Shown: positions 15,150 through 23,968 of the stretch, piece by piece | Numbering within the stretch: position 1 is the first letter of the stretch | How the letters are laid out: each line of letters begins with the position of its first letter | Assembly: GCA_947452535.1 (NCBI GenBank) | Contig: CANGCM010000004.1 | Coordinates: forward strand, 1-64,000 | Length of the DNA: 64,000 nucleotides | Direction of reading: 5' to 3' | Source of the DNA: Burkholderiaceae bacterium | Lineage (GTDB): Bacteria > Pseudomonadota > Gammaproteobacteria > Burkholderiales > Burkholderiaceae | Made by a program: the position numbers and the translations under genes | Notes under the pieces: generated by a model | Told to the model about the DNA's origin: nothing | The model's database searches: none | Seen by the model: only the letters and a program-made list of their open reading frames with translations

Positions 15150-16232
15150 ATGAAGGCAAAAAAACAAATCGGTCTCGCCATTATTGGTTGCGGACGTATT
15201 GGTACCTTGAGGGCGAAGCTGGCAAAAATGCATCCTTCCGTCGGATATATTGCTGTTTCTGATGTAGATCCTAAAGCTGCCGAAAATTTAGCAAAAATAA
15301 TTGGTGCTGATTTTTGGAGCACGGATAGCAATGAGGTGATGTCCCGCCCCGAAGTGACTGCCATTGATATTGCTACAAGCGAGCATGAGCATACGAAGCC
15401 GCTATTAATGGCTTTGGAGAGGGGTCTCCCAGTGTTGGTTGAAAAACCGATTGCCCTATTAGAGGCTGATGCTGATTTAGTACTTAAAAGAGTTAGAGAA
15501 TTAAAGAGCGACTTACACATCGGATATAGTCGCCGCTACAAAAATCGTTACTTGATTGCTAAGGAGCAGATTGTCCAGGGTCGCTTAGGAGAGATTACAG
15601 GAGCTTGCGCACGTTTGTATAACTCGCGCTCCCAATGCTTTGCCATGCTTAAACGCAACAAAGGAGCAACCCCAGTGGTTGATGCATTGACATACTACGT
15701 CGACTTAATGGGGTGGTTGTTGGCAGATAATCCGGTCACAGAAGTATTTGCTAAAGGGCAAAAAGGGATTATTCATGAGGCTGGATACGATACTGAAGAC
15801 GTTACCTGGGCTATTCTGACTTGTAAAAATGGAGCAGTTGTTAATTTAGGGGTTAGCTATGCCTTGCCTGAAAAATGGCCATCCGTTGGACACAGTGCTC
15901 GCGTTGAACTGCTTGGGACGCATGGCGCACTTCTAATCAATGATGATCATACCGACCAAATCATGCAAACAGAAATTGGCTTTCCTCATGTGTATCTTTC
16001 GGATCATAAAATTGAAACGGTTTTTTTAGAAAGCTCAACTCCTGGAGATTGGGCATTGGGCGACTTTCTAGGACCTATTGCTGATGAGACTAGAGCGTGG
16101 CTTGATTATCTTGCGACTGGCAAAGCCTGTAATTTAGCTAAGCCTGAGGATGCAAGGAGAACTTTAGCCGTCACACTGGCGATTGAAGAGTCTGCCAGGT
16201 CTGGAAAAATCATTCACTTATCTCAAGATTGA
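15150..16232 (+). CDS. Gfo/Idh/MocA-family oxidoreductase (inositol-dehydrogenase-like)
   Basis: A 360-residue NAD(P)-dependent dehydrogenase. The Rossmann domain opens with GLAIIGCGRIG (glycines at 13, 15, 18) and ends with the family motif VEKPIAL (EKP at 98-100). The C-terminal alpha/beta domain follows, with GYSRRYKNRYLIAKEQI and a D-x-x-x-Y substrate segment near VVDALTYYVDLMGW. Members oxidise or reduce cyclic polyols, sugars or related ketones. Its stop overlaps the start of a Bug gene (GATTGA), so receptor and dehydrogenase are translationally coupled and should serve the same compound, perhaps a cyclitol or sugar acid. Confidence 0.85.
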   Translation: MKAKKQIGLAIIGCGRIGTLRAKLAKMHPSVGYIAVSDVDPKAAENLAKIIGADFWSTDSNEVMSRPEVTAIDIATSEHEHTKPLLMALERGLPVLVEKPIALLEADADLVLKRVRELKSDLHIGYSRRYKNRYLIAKEQIVQGRLGEITGACARLYNSRSQCFAMLKRNKGATPVVDALTYYVDLMGWLLADNPVTEVFAKGQKGIIHEAGYDTEDVTWAILTCKNGAVVNLGVSYALPEKWPSVGHSARVELLGTHGALLINDDHTDQIMQTEIGFPHVYLSDHKIETVFLESSTPGDWALGDFLGPIADETRAWLDYLATGKACNLAKPEDARRTLAVTLAIEESARSGKIIHLSQD

Positions 16233-17194
16233 TTATTTTGAAGAAATTCCTATTAGCAAGCTTTATTTTACTGAGCCCCGCTCTGGCAGGTGCGGCGTAT
16301 CCCGATAAGCCAATTCGCTTGGTTGTCGCTTATCCTCCTGGTGGCGGAACCGATATTATTGCTAGATTGATAGCCCCGGAGCTTTCTAAAAAGTTGGGAC
16401 AACCGATTACGATTGAAAATCGTGGAGGTGCCAGCGGGAATATTGGAACCGAGGCAGTTGTGAACTCGCCTGCTAATGGCTACACCTTATTAATGGGTAA
16501 CGTGGCCCCGAATGCGATTAATATCAGTGTTTTTAAAAAATTACCTTTTAATCCGGAGAAGGATCTAGCCCCTATTTCCTTAGTAGCAATTACACCAAAT
16601 ATCTTGGTGGCTAATATTGAATTGCCTGTCAGGTCTGCAACAGATTTATTAGCGCTTGCTAAGGCCTCTCCTGGAAAAATTAATTATCCCTCTGCTGGAA
16701 ATGGAACTTCATCCCATTTAGCGGGTGTGCTATTTGGCTCCATGGGTAATGTCAGCATGATCCACGTTCCTTATAAAGGAGGGGGTTTAGCTATGAATGA
16801 TTTACTGGGCGGCCAAGTTGAAGTTTTTTTTGCCACCATGCCTGCTGCTATGCCTTTTGTGAAGTCGGGCAAATTGAGGGCATTGGCTGTAACTTCAGAG
16901 AAGCGCTCCTTGCTGATGCCAGAGCTACCAACCATTTCAGAAGCAGGCTTAATGGGGTACAGTGCCACTACTTGGTATGGCCTATACGCTCCCAAGGGAA
17001 CTCCAGCTGAAATAATTAATAAAGTTAATCGCGCAACATTAGATATTCTTCAAGATAGTGAAATGAGAGAGCGCTTAATTCAGCGAGGCTTTGAGCCTGT
17101 CGGTAATTCGCCGAAACAATTTGCACTTTTTATCTCCTCTGAAATTGCTAAGTGGGCAAAAGTAGTGGCTATCGCTGGTATTGAGCCGGAGTAA
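16229..17194 (+). CDS. Bug/TctC-family solute-binding protein
   Basis: A 321-residue receptor with signal peptide (MKKFLLASFILLSPALAGAA core) and binding loop LVVAYPPGGGTDIIAR, IHVPYKGGGLAMND and a W-Y-G-L-Y-A-P-K-G segment. The track start is TTG at 16229, inside the upstream stop. A second TTG at 16238 gives the more usual M-K-K signal peptide start. No Shine-Dalgarno sequence is visible, so translation is probably coupled to the dehydrogenase gene. The next gene is convergent (yeiE). Confidence 0.92.
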   Translation: MIILKKFLLASFILLSPALAGAAYPDKPIRLVVAYPPGGGTDIIARLIAPELSKKLGQPITIENRGGASGNIGTEAVVNSPANGYTLLMGNVAPNAINISVFKKLPFNPEKDLAPISLVAITPNILVANIELPVRSATDLLALAKASPGKINYPSAGNGTSSHLAGVLFGSMGNVSMIHVPYKGGGLAMNDLLGGQVEVFFATMPAAMPFVKSGKLRALAVTSEKRSLLMPELPTISEAGLMGYSATTWYGLYAPKGTPAEIINKVNRATLDILQDSEMRERLIQRGFEPVGNSPKQFALFISSEIAKWAKVVAIAGIEPE

Positions 17195-17227
17195 TTGAAG
17201 TAAGCTCTTGCAATCTTAGTGGCTACT

Positions 17228-18151
17228 CTAGGTACTAGTTTTCTTTTGACTTCTCACTCTTGCGATAGCTCTGCAGTGCTCTAAAAATCCCTGATTCCAT
17301 TTGGATATAACTTTATATTTATTTTGAATAATGTAGAAGTTCCTAGTGAGTGGCGGCAATGTTGTTGAAAGCTCCACTAATTTCCCGAGCTCAATTTGGT
17401 CAACCACTGCTGCGCGGGATAGGCATGCTATACCTAAACTCTCTGCGGCACCATGTTTAATGGCCTCCGAGTTACTAAATTCGCCAGCTGAGTCTAATTT
17501 CTCTAGATGGTTTGTTAGAAGTTGCTCCACTGCCTCCCGGGTACCGGATCGAGATTCTCGAAGAAGCCATTGGGCATTGGAGAGATCTTTGCTGGTAATT
17601 TTAGATTTGCGATTTTTTATTGCTAAGGGATGCTGTTTCGAGCTAACGATGATTAATTCATCTTCGAGCCATTTTTCAACCATCAGATCGCTTTCGTGAC
17701 ATGGTCCTTCAATTAAACCAAAATCAACTTCAAAGTTAGCCACGGCGATAGATATATTGGATGTATTGGCTATCTCTATTTTTGGCAGAATAGATACTTC
17801 CTTGGAGTATTGGCTGAGTAGCGAGGGTAGCAAGTAATTTCCTATGGTTGTACTTGCGCCTATGTGAAGCGTAGATTTTTTATGTCCTCCATTGAGATTG
17901 AATTGATCTTCAATTGAATGGCCAATATCCATTGCCTGCATTGCCTGCGGCAAGATTTGGCGCCCGTTTTCATTCAGAACTAACTTTTTACCAATCCGAT
18001 CAAATAGCTCAACCTGAAGAAGTGATTCAAGCTCATTGAGTGATGCGCTAGTCGCAGATTGGGATAGGGATACAAGCTCAGCCGCAGCGGTGGTGCTTCC
18101 GGATTTACAGATTGCGATGAAGATTTGAAGTTGTCTTAGGGAGATTTTCAT
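17228..18151 (-). CDS. yeiE: LysR-type regulator YeiE
   Basis: A 307-residue LysR regulator strongly resembling enterobacterial YeiE. The HTH opens MKISLRQLQIFIAICKSGST; the effector domain has TIGNYLLPSLLSQY, DFGLIEGPCH, WLEDELIIV, RSGTREAVEQLL and SNSEAIKHG with GIACLSR, each matching YeiE as I recall it. YeiE has been tied to sulfite responses and lies divergent from yeiH in enterobacteria, the same arrangement as here. It should control yeiH and perhaps the downstream TauD-like genes. A perfect 9-bp palindrome touches its start codon, fitting autoregulation. Confidence 0.9.
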   Translation of the reverse strand: MKISLRQLQIFIAICKSGSTTAAAELVSLSQSATSASLNELESLLQVELFDRIGKKLVLNENGRQILPQAMQAMDIGHSIEDQFNLNGGHKKSTLHIGASTTIGNYLLPSLLSQYSKEVSILPKIEIANTSNISIAVANFEVDFGLIEGPCHESDLMVEKWLEDELIIVSSKQHPLAIKNRKSKITSKDLSNAQWLLRESRSGTREAVEQLLTNHLEKLDSAGEFSNSEAIKHGAAESLGIACLSRAAVVDQIELGKLVELSTTLPPLTRNFYIIQNKYKVISKWNQGFLEHCRAIARVRSQKKTST

Positions 18152-18177
18152 AATTAACCTATTTTAATGGTTAATTA
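18151..18177. promoter_or_regulatory. Putative YeiE operator
   Basis: TAATTAACC and GGTTAATTA form a perfect 9-bp inverted repeat with a 9-nt spacer, beginning at the yeiE start codon and lying about 85 bp before yeiH. The arm and spacing layout fits a LysR binding site. Binding would repress yeiE, and could affect yeiH through a second site. Confidence 0.6.
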
Positions 18178-18262
18178 TAGATAAATAAGTTGTTTCATAG
18201 GTAAAAAATATCCCTACACTTGCTTGCATCCCGCTTTCTAAAGAAATGGTTTTCCTAAGCTG

Positions 18263-19354
18263 ATGAATACCTACTTTAATCCCCGTTTTTTAATTGGACT
18301 TCTCATGTGTAGTTGTCTTGGGTTTTTTGCCATGACGCTAACAGATCGATTTATTTGGCTTAGTAGCAATGGATTAGGTTCGCTGACGATAGCCATTATC
18401 TTGGGTATTACCTTGGGTAATCTGCCATTCTTGTCTTCTATTATCAAGAGGCACCTACCTGGCATTCAGTTTACAAAACAAAGAATTCTTCGATTGGGGA
18501 TTATTTTGTACGGCCTTAGGCTGACATTTCAAGATATAAGTGATGTGGGTTTTTTGGGTGCCGCGATTGATATTGCTGTATTTCTTTCTACGTTTATCTT
18601 GGCTGTTTATCTTGGTGTGAAACATTTCAAATTAGATAAAGATATTGCAATACTCATTGGGGCCGGGAGTGCCATATGCGGGGCAGCTGCAGTCCTAGCG
18701 ACCGAGCCTGTCGTAAAGGCTGAGAATGAAAAAGTAACTGTAGCCATATCAACAGTTGTGATATTTGGTACTGTTTCTATATTTTTATATCCTATTTTGT
18801 ATCAACTGAGCCACCATTATTTCGCCTCTATTGAATTCCCTATGCAATTTGGCATTTACATAGGCTCTACTGTTCATGAAGTTGCTCAGGTACTTGCTGC
18901 AGCAAAATCGGTTGGTAGTGATGTGGCTGATACCGCTGTAATTACGAAAATGATGAGAGTCATGATGTTGGGCCCATTCTTGATAGCCCTTTCAATCTAT
19001 TTCAATTACTTCAGTAAAGGCGAGAAAGTTACTCAGAGTTCACATGTCACCAAAAAAACACTTAGTTCTCGTATGATGGGATCAGGCATTCCATGGTTTG
19101 CATTTCTATTTGTACTTGTGATTGCGCTAAATTCTTTAGCTTTTTTACCAAAGCAATCAATTCAGCCCTTGGTTTATTTCGACAACTTTTTGCTTGCTGC
19201 TGCAATGGCGGCGCTAGGGCTAACCACTCATTTATCCGCCATCAAGAATGCGGGATTAAAGCCTTTATTTTTGGCCTTAATATTATTTTTCTGGTTGGTT
19301 TTTGGGGGCGCATTTATCAATATCATTGCAACAGTATTCTGGAATCTTTCATAA
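18263..19354 (+). CDS. yeiH: YeiH/UPF0324-family putative sulfate/sulfite exporter
   Basis: A 363-residue membrane protein with about ten helices. Family hallmarks are ILRLGIILYGLRLTFQDI, GAGSAICGAAAV, GIYIGSTVHEVAQV and TKMMRVMMLGP. The family includes TauZ of taurine dissimilation and is thought to export sulfate or sulfite released from organosulfonates. It is divergent from yeiE and lies 47 nt upstream of a TauD-like dioxygenase gene, which could generate sulfite. A second reading frame in the track (19093-19365) is a shadow. Confidence 0.9.
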   Translation: MNTYFNPRFLIGLLMCSCLGFFAMTLTDRFIWLSSNGLGSLTIAIILGITLGNLPFLSSIIKRHLPGIQFTKQRILRLGIILYGLRLTFQDISDVGFLGAAIDIAVFLSTFILAVYLGVKHFKLDKDIAILIGAGSAICGAAAVLATEPVVKAENEKVTVAISTVVIFGTVSIFLYPILYQLSHHYFASIEFPMQFGIYIGSTVHEVAQVLAAAKSVGSDVADTAVITKMMRVMMLGPFLIALSIYFNYFSKGEKVTQSSHVTKKTLSSRMMGSGIPWFAFLFVLVIALNSLAFLPKQSIQPLVYFDNFLLAAAMAALGLTTHLSAIKNAGLKPLFLALILFFWLVFGGAFINIIATVFWNLS

Positions 19355-19401
19355 GTGCTTTTTAAGTGGTAAAACCTTTATTAATTAAGAAGGATCTATA
19401 G

Positions 19402-20265
19402 ATGACTAAATTAAAAATTCAAAAATTGGCAGATGCCTTGGGCGCCGAAGTTTCGGGTGTGGATATTTCTAAGCCGATTGCTAAGGATGATCTTCAAGAA
19501 ATCTTGGCCGCCTGGAAAGAGCACTTGGTATTAAGATTCAGAGGTCGCGAGTTATCGGATCCTCAGCTCCTTGAGGTTAGCCGTAATTTTGGGGAGATTG
19601 ATCCTCCTGGCCCAAATTCTTATGGAAAACCGTTTCTTGCGGACTTTCCGGATATCAACGTGATTTCTAACATTAAGGTAGGGGATCAGGCGCTTGGTGG
19701 ATTGGGTGATGGAGAGGCTGTTTGGCATGCCGATATGACCTATATTGAGACTCCACCCAAAGCATCTTTTTTGCATGCACTGGAGATTCCTGAGACCGGA
19801 GGGAATACTCAGTGGGGGAATATGTATCTAGCTTATGAGGCCCTACCAACGCATTTAAGGCAAGAGATTAAAGGGCGCGAAGCCATTCATGATGCTACTT
19901 ATAACAGTGCCGGCATGATTCGTAGGGGTATGAATGAGGTCACAGACCCGCGGGAGGCTCCAGGTGCCCGTCACCCCTTGGTGGCCAAGCATCCTGAGTC
20001 AGGTCTGCCCTGTTTATTCTTGGGTCGCCGTCGTAATAGTTATATCTTGGGAATGGATTTGGCTGCCAGCAATCAATTGCTAGATGAACTCTGGGATCAC
20101 GTAGACAATCCTGAATTTACTTTTACGCAGGTTTGGCAGTTGCATGATTTAATTCTCTGGGATAACCGCTGTACATTACATCGTCGCGATAGTTTTGATC
20201 CGCACTCTAGACGCTTGATGCATCGTACTCAAATCAAGGGTAGTCCAGTCATCCGCTTCGAATAA
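19402..20265 (+). CDS. TauD/TfdA-family Fe(II)/2-oxoglutarate dioxygenase
   Basis: A 287-residue enzyme with the full facial triad: His109 and Asp111 in VWHADMTY, and His260 in TLHRRDSF. Arg271 and Arg275 in RRLMHR lie 11 and 15 residues after His260, the same spacing as the 2-oxoglutarate and sulfonate-contact arginines of E. coli TauD. The opening GAEVSGVDISKPI is also typical. Members hydroxylate taurine, alkylsulfonates, alkylsulfates or aryloxyacetates, releasing sulfite or a phenol. A start-proximal AAGGATC ribosome binding site is present. The downstream enolase-superfamily gene begins six nucleotides later. With yeiH and a rhodanese in the same run, an organosulfonate is a reasonable substrate guess. 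Confidence 0.9.
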   Translation: MTKLKIQKLADALGAEVSGVDISKPIAKDDLQEILAAWKEHLVLRFRGRELSDPQLLEVSRNFGEIDPPGPNSYGKPFLADFPDINVISNIKVGDQALGGLGDGEAVWHADMTYIETPPKASFLHALEIPETGGNTQWGNMYLAYEALPTHLRQEIKGREAIHDATYNSAGMIRRGMNEVTDPREAPGARHPLVAKHPESGLPCLFLGRRRNSYILGMDLAASNQLLDELWDHVDNPEFTFTQVWQLHDLILWDNRCTLHRRDSFDPHSRRLMHRTQIKGSPVIRFE

Positions 20266-20271
20266 GGCCAT

Positions 20272-21381
20272 ATGAAATCCATCATTACTAAAGTAGAAGT
20301 TTTTGGCGTAGCTATGCCGCTAGTCGGCGGCGGGTTCAAGAATGCCTATGTCACTAAGACTGTGCAAAAGAGCGCCGTTATCCGCATTACTGATAATGAT
20401 GGAGGTGTAGGTCTGGGCAATATAGACCCCTCCCCAGGCTACTCTGTTGAATCAATTGAAGACTCTCTGAAGATGCTGAAGGAGGTATTGGCTCCATCGA
20501 TGATCGGATTAGATGCTTTTAATATTCACGAGTTACTCAGTTCGATGAATAAAAAGGTAGAGCATTTTTATGATGCGAAGGCTGCTATTGAGATGGCTTG
20601 TACAGATCTCATTTGCAGAAAATTAGATATACCTGTGTATACCTATCTTGGTGGCGATGTGGTCGATACCCTGCTATTTAATGCATGGATAGGAATTTTG
20701 CCCCCGGATGAGGCGGCTGCAGAGGCAAGAAAATGGTTTGATAAGGGGTTTAAGTCAGCCAAGGTTAAAGTTGGCGGCAATATCCATGCCGATAGAGATC
20801 GTATCGCAGCAATTCGTGCTGCAGTAGGTCCTAGTATGAACTTACGGGTAGATGCCAATGCTGGATATCAAGTGGATGAAGCTATTGCCCTTGGAAAGTT
20901 GTTGGAGCCGTTTGATTTGCAGCTGTTTGAGCAGCCCGTCCATGCTGAAGATTTAGCTGGTATGGCCAAAGTAAGGCAGGCCGTTGGCATTCCAATCATG
21001 GCCGATGAGTCTATTATTGATCATGAGAGTTTGATTGCAGTCATCAAACAAGATGCTGCAGATATAGTAAAACTAAAAGTAATGAAGCAGGGTGGTTTTT
21101 TAAATGCTCGCCGCATGTTAGAGACGGCAAGTGCAGCAGGCCTTAAGGTGGTGATTGGACATGGCTTTGGCTTGGGCGTTAATACAGTGGCCGAGATCAT
21201 GTTTGCTTGTACCAGCCCCGATGTTCTGCCAGGACTAGAGTGCGTTGGCCCATTAAAAACTGTGGATGATATTGTTACTCATAAACTAGATATCACTAGT
21301 GGCTCGTTGACCTTACCTCGCGGACCCGGTCTTGGGGTTACATTGGATAATGAAAAGATGCAGAAATATTCGTTTTTTTAA
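20272..21381 (+). CDS. Enolase-superfamily enzyme (mandelate racemase/muconate lactonizing type)
   Basis: A 369-residue enzyme with a capping domain and a TIM-barrel. Catalytic and metal residues are readable: Lys164-x-Lys166 in AKVKVGG, Asp194 in RVDANAGY, Glu220 in LFEQP, Asp245 in MADESI and Lys269 in KLKVMKQGG. The KxK plus second-strand lysine places it in the muconate-lactonizing subgroup, which includes cycloisomerases, dipeptide epimerases, N-succinyl amino acid racemases and o-succinylbenzoate synthase. It directly follows the dioxygenase gene and the next Bug ORF begins around its 3' end. Substrate unknown. Confidence 0.88.
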   Translation: MKSIITKVEVFGVAMPLVGGGFKNAYVTKTVQKSAVIRITDNDGGVGLGNIDPSPGYSVESIEDSLKMLKEVLAPSMIGLDAFNIHELLSSMNKKVEHFYDAKAAIEMACTDLICRKLDIPVYTYLGGDVVDTLLFNAWIGILPPDEAAAEARKWFDKGFKSAKVKVGGNIHADRDRIAAIRAAVGPSMNLRVDANAGYQVDEAIALGKLLEPFDLQLFEQPVHAEDLAGMAKVRQAVGIPIMADESIIDHESLIAVIKQDAADIVKLKVMKQGGFLNARRMLETASAAGLKVVIGHGFGLGVNTVAEIMFACTSPDVLPGLECVGPLKTVDDIVTHKLDITSGSLTLPRGPGLGVTLDNEKMQKYSFF

Positions 21382-21418
21382 TTCACAAAACCAGACATAT
21401 ATGACTAAAGGCAAGGTG

Positions 21419-22372
21419 ATGCATCTCAATAGCATGCTTAGTATTTTTCTTCTCTCTTTTTTGGGTCTAGCGAATGCCCAGACGAGTAAAACAACTACGA
21501 TCCTTGTTCCCTTTGCCGCTGGAGGAACTGTAGATATCGTGGCTAGGCAGCTTGCCCCAGATATGGGCAGGTATTTAGGTGATTCGGTTGTTATTGATAA
21601 TAAGGGTGGTGCAGGTGGCACTATAGCAACCGCAAAGCTTGCCACCTCGAATGCAGATGGAAAAACATTGATGTTCCATCATATGGGGTTCGTCTTTAAT
21701 CCAGTGCTATACGACAAGCTTCCGTTTGATACCCGCAAAGATATTATTCCTGTCGCGGATATCGGCGTAACTCCAAACGTCTTAGTCGTAACAAATTCCA
21801 TGCCTACAAAAAATATTGCAGAGTTTTTGGCATATGCGAAAAAGAATCCAGGAAAAATTAATTATGGTTCTGGCGGTATTGGTAGTGCAGGACATCTTGG
21901 AATGGAAATGTTTGAAGAGGCTGCAGGATTTCGGGCAACCCATGTTCCTTACAAAGGATCTGGTCCGGCGATTACCGATTTAATCAGTGGTCAGATTCAG
22001 GCAATGTTTATGACGATTGCATCCATTAAGCCTTATATAGAATCTGGACAAGTAAGGGCTCTAGCGACATCTGGCTTGGTTAGAACACCATCATTACCAG
22101 CACTTCCAACCTTAAATGAGAGTGGCTTAAAAGGCTTTAATTTTGAGCCATGGTATGGTGTATTTGCACCCGCAAAGACGCCGCAAAAAACACTAGAGCA
22201 GATTAATTTAGCTGTGAATGAGGCTTTAAAGAATCCCGAGAATCAAGCCAAGCTTGCTGGACAGGGGCTCGAGGTGAAGCCGATGACTATCGCTCAATTT
22301 GCGGGTATGGTCGATGCTGACTTAGTTAAATGGGATAAAGTGATTAAGCGCCTAAATATCAAGGCCGAGTAA
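21419..22372 (+). CDS. Bug/TctC-family solute-binding protein
   Basis: A 317-residue Bug receptor: signal peptide ending FLGLANAQT, binding loop ILVPFAAGGTVDIVAR, and THVPYKGSGPAITD. The track ORF begins inside the enolase-superfamily gene. AAAGG seven bases upstream favours ATG 21419, while ATG 21401 would add a lysine-containing n-region (MTKGKV) but lacks a Shine-Dalgarno sequence. It is in the TauD-like operon and presumably serves it. Confidence 0.9.
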   Translation: MHLNSMLSIFLLSFLGLANAQTSKTTTILVPFAAGGTVDIVARQLAPDMGRYLGDSVVIDNKGGAGGTIATAKLATSNADGKTLMFHHMGFVFNPVLYDKLPFDTRKDIIPVADIGVTPNVLVVTNSMPTKNIAEFLAYAKKNPGKINYGSGGIGSAGHLGMEMFEEAAGFRATHVPYKGSGPAITDLISGQIQAMFMTIASIKPYIESGQVRALATSGLVRTPSLPALPTLNESGLKGFNFEPWYGVFAPAKTPQKTLEQINLAVNEALKNPENQAKLAGQGLEVKPMTIAQFAGMVDADLVKWDKVIKRLNIKAE

Positions 22373-22400
22373 TTGCCACTCTCAATTATTAGGAACTGCA

Positions 22401-23960
22401 ATGTCGATTCAATCTGTTGATGCAAAAACTTTAAAGCAGTGGCTGCATGACCAATCTGAAATTGCTTTGTTTGATGTGCGTGAGCATGGGCAGTACGGCG
22501 AGTCACATCTTTTCTTAGCAACCTCTGTGCCCTATAGCCGACTGGAATTCGACGCTGCTCGATTGGCACCGCGTAAGTCGGTGAGATTAGTGGTTTATGA
22601 CGATGATGGCGCTGGGATATCAATCCAAGCAGCCGAAGCGCTTAGTAAGCAGGGCTATCAAAACATCTTTGTATTAATCGGAGGCACTAAGGGTTGGGGC
22701 GCTGCTGGATTTAATTTATTTGCCGGGGTAAATCTGCCTTCAAAAACCTTCGGGGAGTTAGTCGAGCATCAGTGTCATACACCTCGAGTAAGCGCTGATG
22801 AACTAACCCATATGATGCATGCAGATGAGGATTTCATCATCTTGGATGGCAGGCCTCAGAGCGAGTTTAAGAAGATGAGTATTCCTGGGGCTAAATGCTG
22901 TCCAAATGGGGAGTTAGCTTATCGCATTAAAAGTCATATCGACAATACAAACACTAAAATTATTATTAACTGTGCTGGTAGAACGCGCAGCATTATTGGT
23001 GCACAGACATTAATTAATTTGGGTATCAAAAACCCAGTTTATGCATTAGAAAATGGCACCCAAGGCTGGTACCTGAATGATTATGTTTTAGACCATGGAA
23101 AAGTTTCTGAATACGCTCCGCCCAAGGTTGATGATGAAATACTGCTCGGCTCTAAGGCCCTAGTTAATAAGTTTGATATTCCATTGATTTCTGATGAGCA
23201 ATTTTTATCTTGGGAAAAAGATAGCAGTAGATCCCTATATCTCTGTGATGTGAGGACTGCAGAGGAGTTTTCATTAGATGGACTACCAGGGGCGCAAAAT
23301 ACTCCAGGAGGTCAGATGATTCAGGCTACCGATCAATTTGTTGGGGTTCGTAATGCTCGCATCGTGTTGTATGACTCTGATGGAGTGCGAGCAATTACAG
23401 TTGCTAGCTGGTTAAAACAGATGGGGCATGATGTTGCAGTACTAAGGGAGGGGGTAAAGAGTAAGGTTAGCTTGCCGAAACTTGAAATTGATCATTGCCT
23501 CGGTCTGGTACCAATAAGCACTGCAGAGTTGCATGAAATTAATCGTAATAATTCCTCTATCCTCGTAGATATCCGCAGTAGCATGAAATATCGTGATGCT
23601 CATTTACCAAATTCACTTTGGACAATTCGTCCCCAACTACTGGATATTCTTCATGGCGCTCAAAAGCCGGCTGTTCTGATCTCGGATGATCCTGCGCTGA
23701 CATATGGCGCCTTATTAGAGCTTGAGAGACATCATTTGACTGCGCAAATCTATCAATTAGATGCCGCACGGTTTCCCAAAGAGCTCGATACCGTCTCTTC
23801 AGAGACGCAACCGCCAGATGCCGACTGCATTGATTTCTTATTTTTTGTTCACGATCGACATGATGGTAATAAGGATGCAGCGCGCCGTTATCTGGAGTGG
23901 GAGACCGGCCTTATTGCACAGTTAGATGCCGATGAAATTAATTTGTACTCAATTCAATAG
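22401..23960 (+). CDS. Four-domain rhodanese-like protein
   Basis: A 519-residue cytoplasmic protein made of four rhodanese domains (about residues 1-110, 125-230, 250-365 and 375-470). Only domain 2 has an active-site cysteine, in IIINCAGRTRS, with the classic C-x-G-R-T-R loop. The equivalent loops of domains 1, 3 and 4 are YDDDGAG, YDSDGVR and SDDPAL, so these are inactive or regulatory. Similar multi-domain sulfurtransferases occur in Burkholderiales. It likely moves sulfane sulfur or handles thiosulfate/sulfite, supporting a sulfur theme with yeiE, yeiH and the TauD-like gene. It lies between two Bug genes and runs straight into the next (8 nt). Confidence 0.88.
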   Translation: MSIQSVDAKTLKQWLHDQSEIALFDVREHGQYGESHLFLATSVPYSRLEFDAARLAPRKSVRLVVYDDDGAGISIQAAEALSKQGYQNIFVLIGGTKGWGAAGFNLFAGVNLPSKTFGELVEHQCHTPRVSADELTHMMHADEDFIILDGRPQSEFKKMSIPGAKCCPNGELAYRIKSHIDNTNTKIIINCAGRTRSIIGAQTLINLGIKNPVYALENGTQGWYLNDYVLDHGKVSEYAPPKVDDEILLGSKALVNKFDIPLISDEQFLSWEKDSSRSLYLCDVRTAEEFSLDGLPGAQNTPGGQMIQATDQFVGVRNARIVLYDSDGVRAITVASWLKQMGHDVAVLREGVKSKVSLPKLEIDHCLGLVPISTAELHEINRNNSSILVDIRSSMKYRDAHLPNSLWTIRPQLLDILHGAQKPAVLISDDPALTYGALLELERHHLTAQIYQLDAARFPKELDTVSSETQPPDADCIDFLFFVHDRHDGNKDAARRYLEWETGLIAQLDADEINLYSIQ

Positions 23961-23968
23961 GGTTTGAG

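Noticed and set aside
15131-15520. 129-codon minus-strand ORF
   Set aside because: Lies opposite the Gfo/Idh dehydrogenase gene, which has clear motifs in the other frame.
19093-19365. 90-codon plus-strand ORF inside yeiH
   Set aside because: Out-of-frame shadow of the YeiH C-terminal helices; no ribosome binding site.
22294-22623. 109-codon minus-strand ORF
   Set aside because: Antisense across the Bug end and rhodanese start; no motif.
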